Assembly (NCBI GenBank): GCA_030606585.1
Contig: JAUWGD010000032.1
Span: forward strand, 1-13,861
Origin: Dehalococcoidales bacterium
GTDB taxonomy: Bacteria; Chloroflexota; Dehalococcoidia; Dehalococcoidales; RBG-16-60-22
Length of the DNA: 13,861 nt
Direction of reading: 5' to 3'
In this document: positions 13,820 to 13,861 of the stretch, piece after piece
How positions within the stretch are numbered: position 1 is the stretch's first letter
Layout: each line of letters opens with the position of its first letter
Notes under the pieces: generated by a model
Databases searched by the model: none
The model's input: the letters and a program-made list of their open reading frames with translations, nothing else
Told to the model about the DNA's origin: nothing
Translations under genes and position numbers: made by a program

Positions 13820-13861
13820 ATGAAGAATAGCACCGCGAAGAAGCGTAAGCAAGTTCCAGTC
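13820..13861 (+). CDS. 5' end of an unidentified gene, cut by the window edge
   Basis: Fourteen codons are visible, reading MKNSTAKKRKQVPV with no stop, behind AGGAGG. The short lysine/arginine-rich start could be the n-region of many proteins, including nucleic-acid-binding ones, and I do not recognise it. It is transcribed divergently from phoB across a 278-bp gap (13542-13819). That gap contains the phoB promoter and otherwise AT-rich sequence with no clear Pho box or second promoter. Confidence 0.55.
   Translation, partial: MKNSTAKKRKQVPV

Noticed and set aside
1..13861. CRISPR arrays, insertion sequences, rRNA genes and riboswitches
   Set aside because: I looked for regularly spaced repeats, transposase motifs, rRNA-like sequence and conserved aptamer cores and saw none.

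Overview
The window looks like a bacterial chromosome segment with compact, ATGA-overlapping operons, Shine-Dalgarno starts, lipoprotein solute-binding proteins and an OmpR-type phosphate two-component system. No marker gene fixes the taxon. The general style (moderate GC, TTG starts, Bacillus-like Pho box, lipoproteins) would suit Chloroflexota (for example Dehalococcoidia) or a Firmicutes relative. This is a weak inference that needs a database search.

Layout. (1) 1-747 is AT-rich and has no convincing gene. It carries two separate 3'-half tRNA fragments, tRNA-Val(UAC)-like on + at 292-333 and tRNA-Lys(UUU)-like on - at 470-514. It also has a 12-bp motif present three times and an 11-bp-phased direct repeat, and together these resemble the scar of integrative elements. 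(2) 748-1758 is a lone extended-SDR NAD(P)-dependent epimerase/reductase gene. (3) 1759-2285 is a 527-bp non-coding stretch ending in a candidate promoter. (4) 2286-5862, + strand, is a four-gene osmoprotectant (glycine betaine/choline type) ABC importer: permease, ATPase with tandem CBS domains, permease, binding lipoprotein. (5) 5863-6238 is a convergent intergenic region with two hairpins. (6) 13541-6239, - strand, is a complete phosphate-starvation locus in transcription order phoB, phoR, then mgsA, pstS, pstC, pstA, pstB, phoU. (7) A divergent + strand gene begins at 13820 and runs off the end.

How it works together. PhoR senses low phosphate and phosphorylates PhoB. Between phoR and mgsA lie four PhoB/PhoP-type hexamers spaced exactly 11 bp apart, just upstream of a -10-like element. 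This marks mgsA-pstSCAB-phoU as one Pho-induced operon. PstSCAB imports phosphate and PhoU couples transport to PhoR signalling. The most interesting point is that the first gene of this operon encodes methylglyoxal synthase. That enzyme releases inorganic phosphate from dihydroxyacetone phosphate and bypasses the phosphate-consuming GAPDH step. The arrangement suggests a phosphate-salvage glycolytic bypass wired directly into the Pho response.
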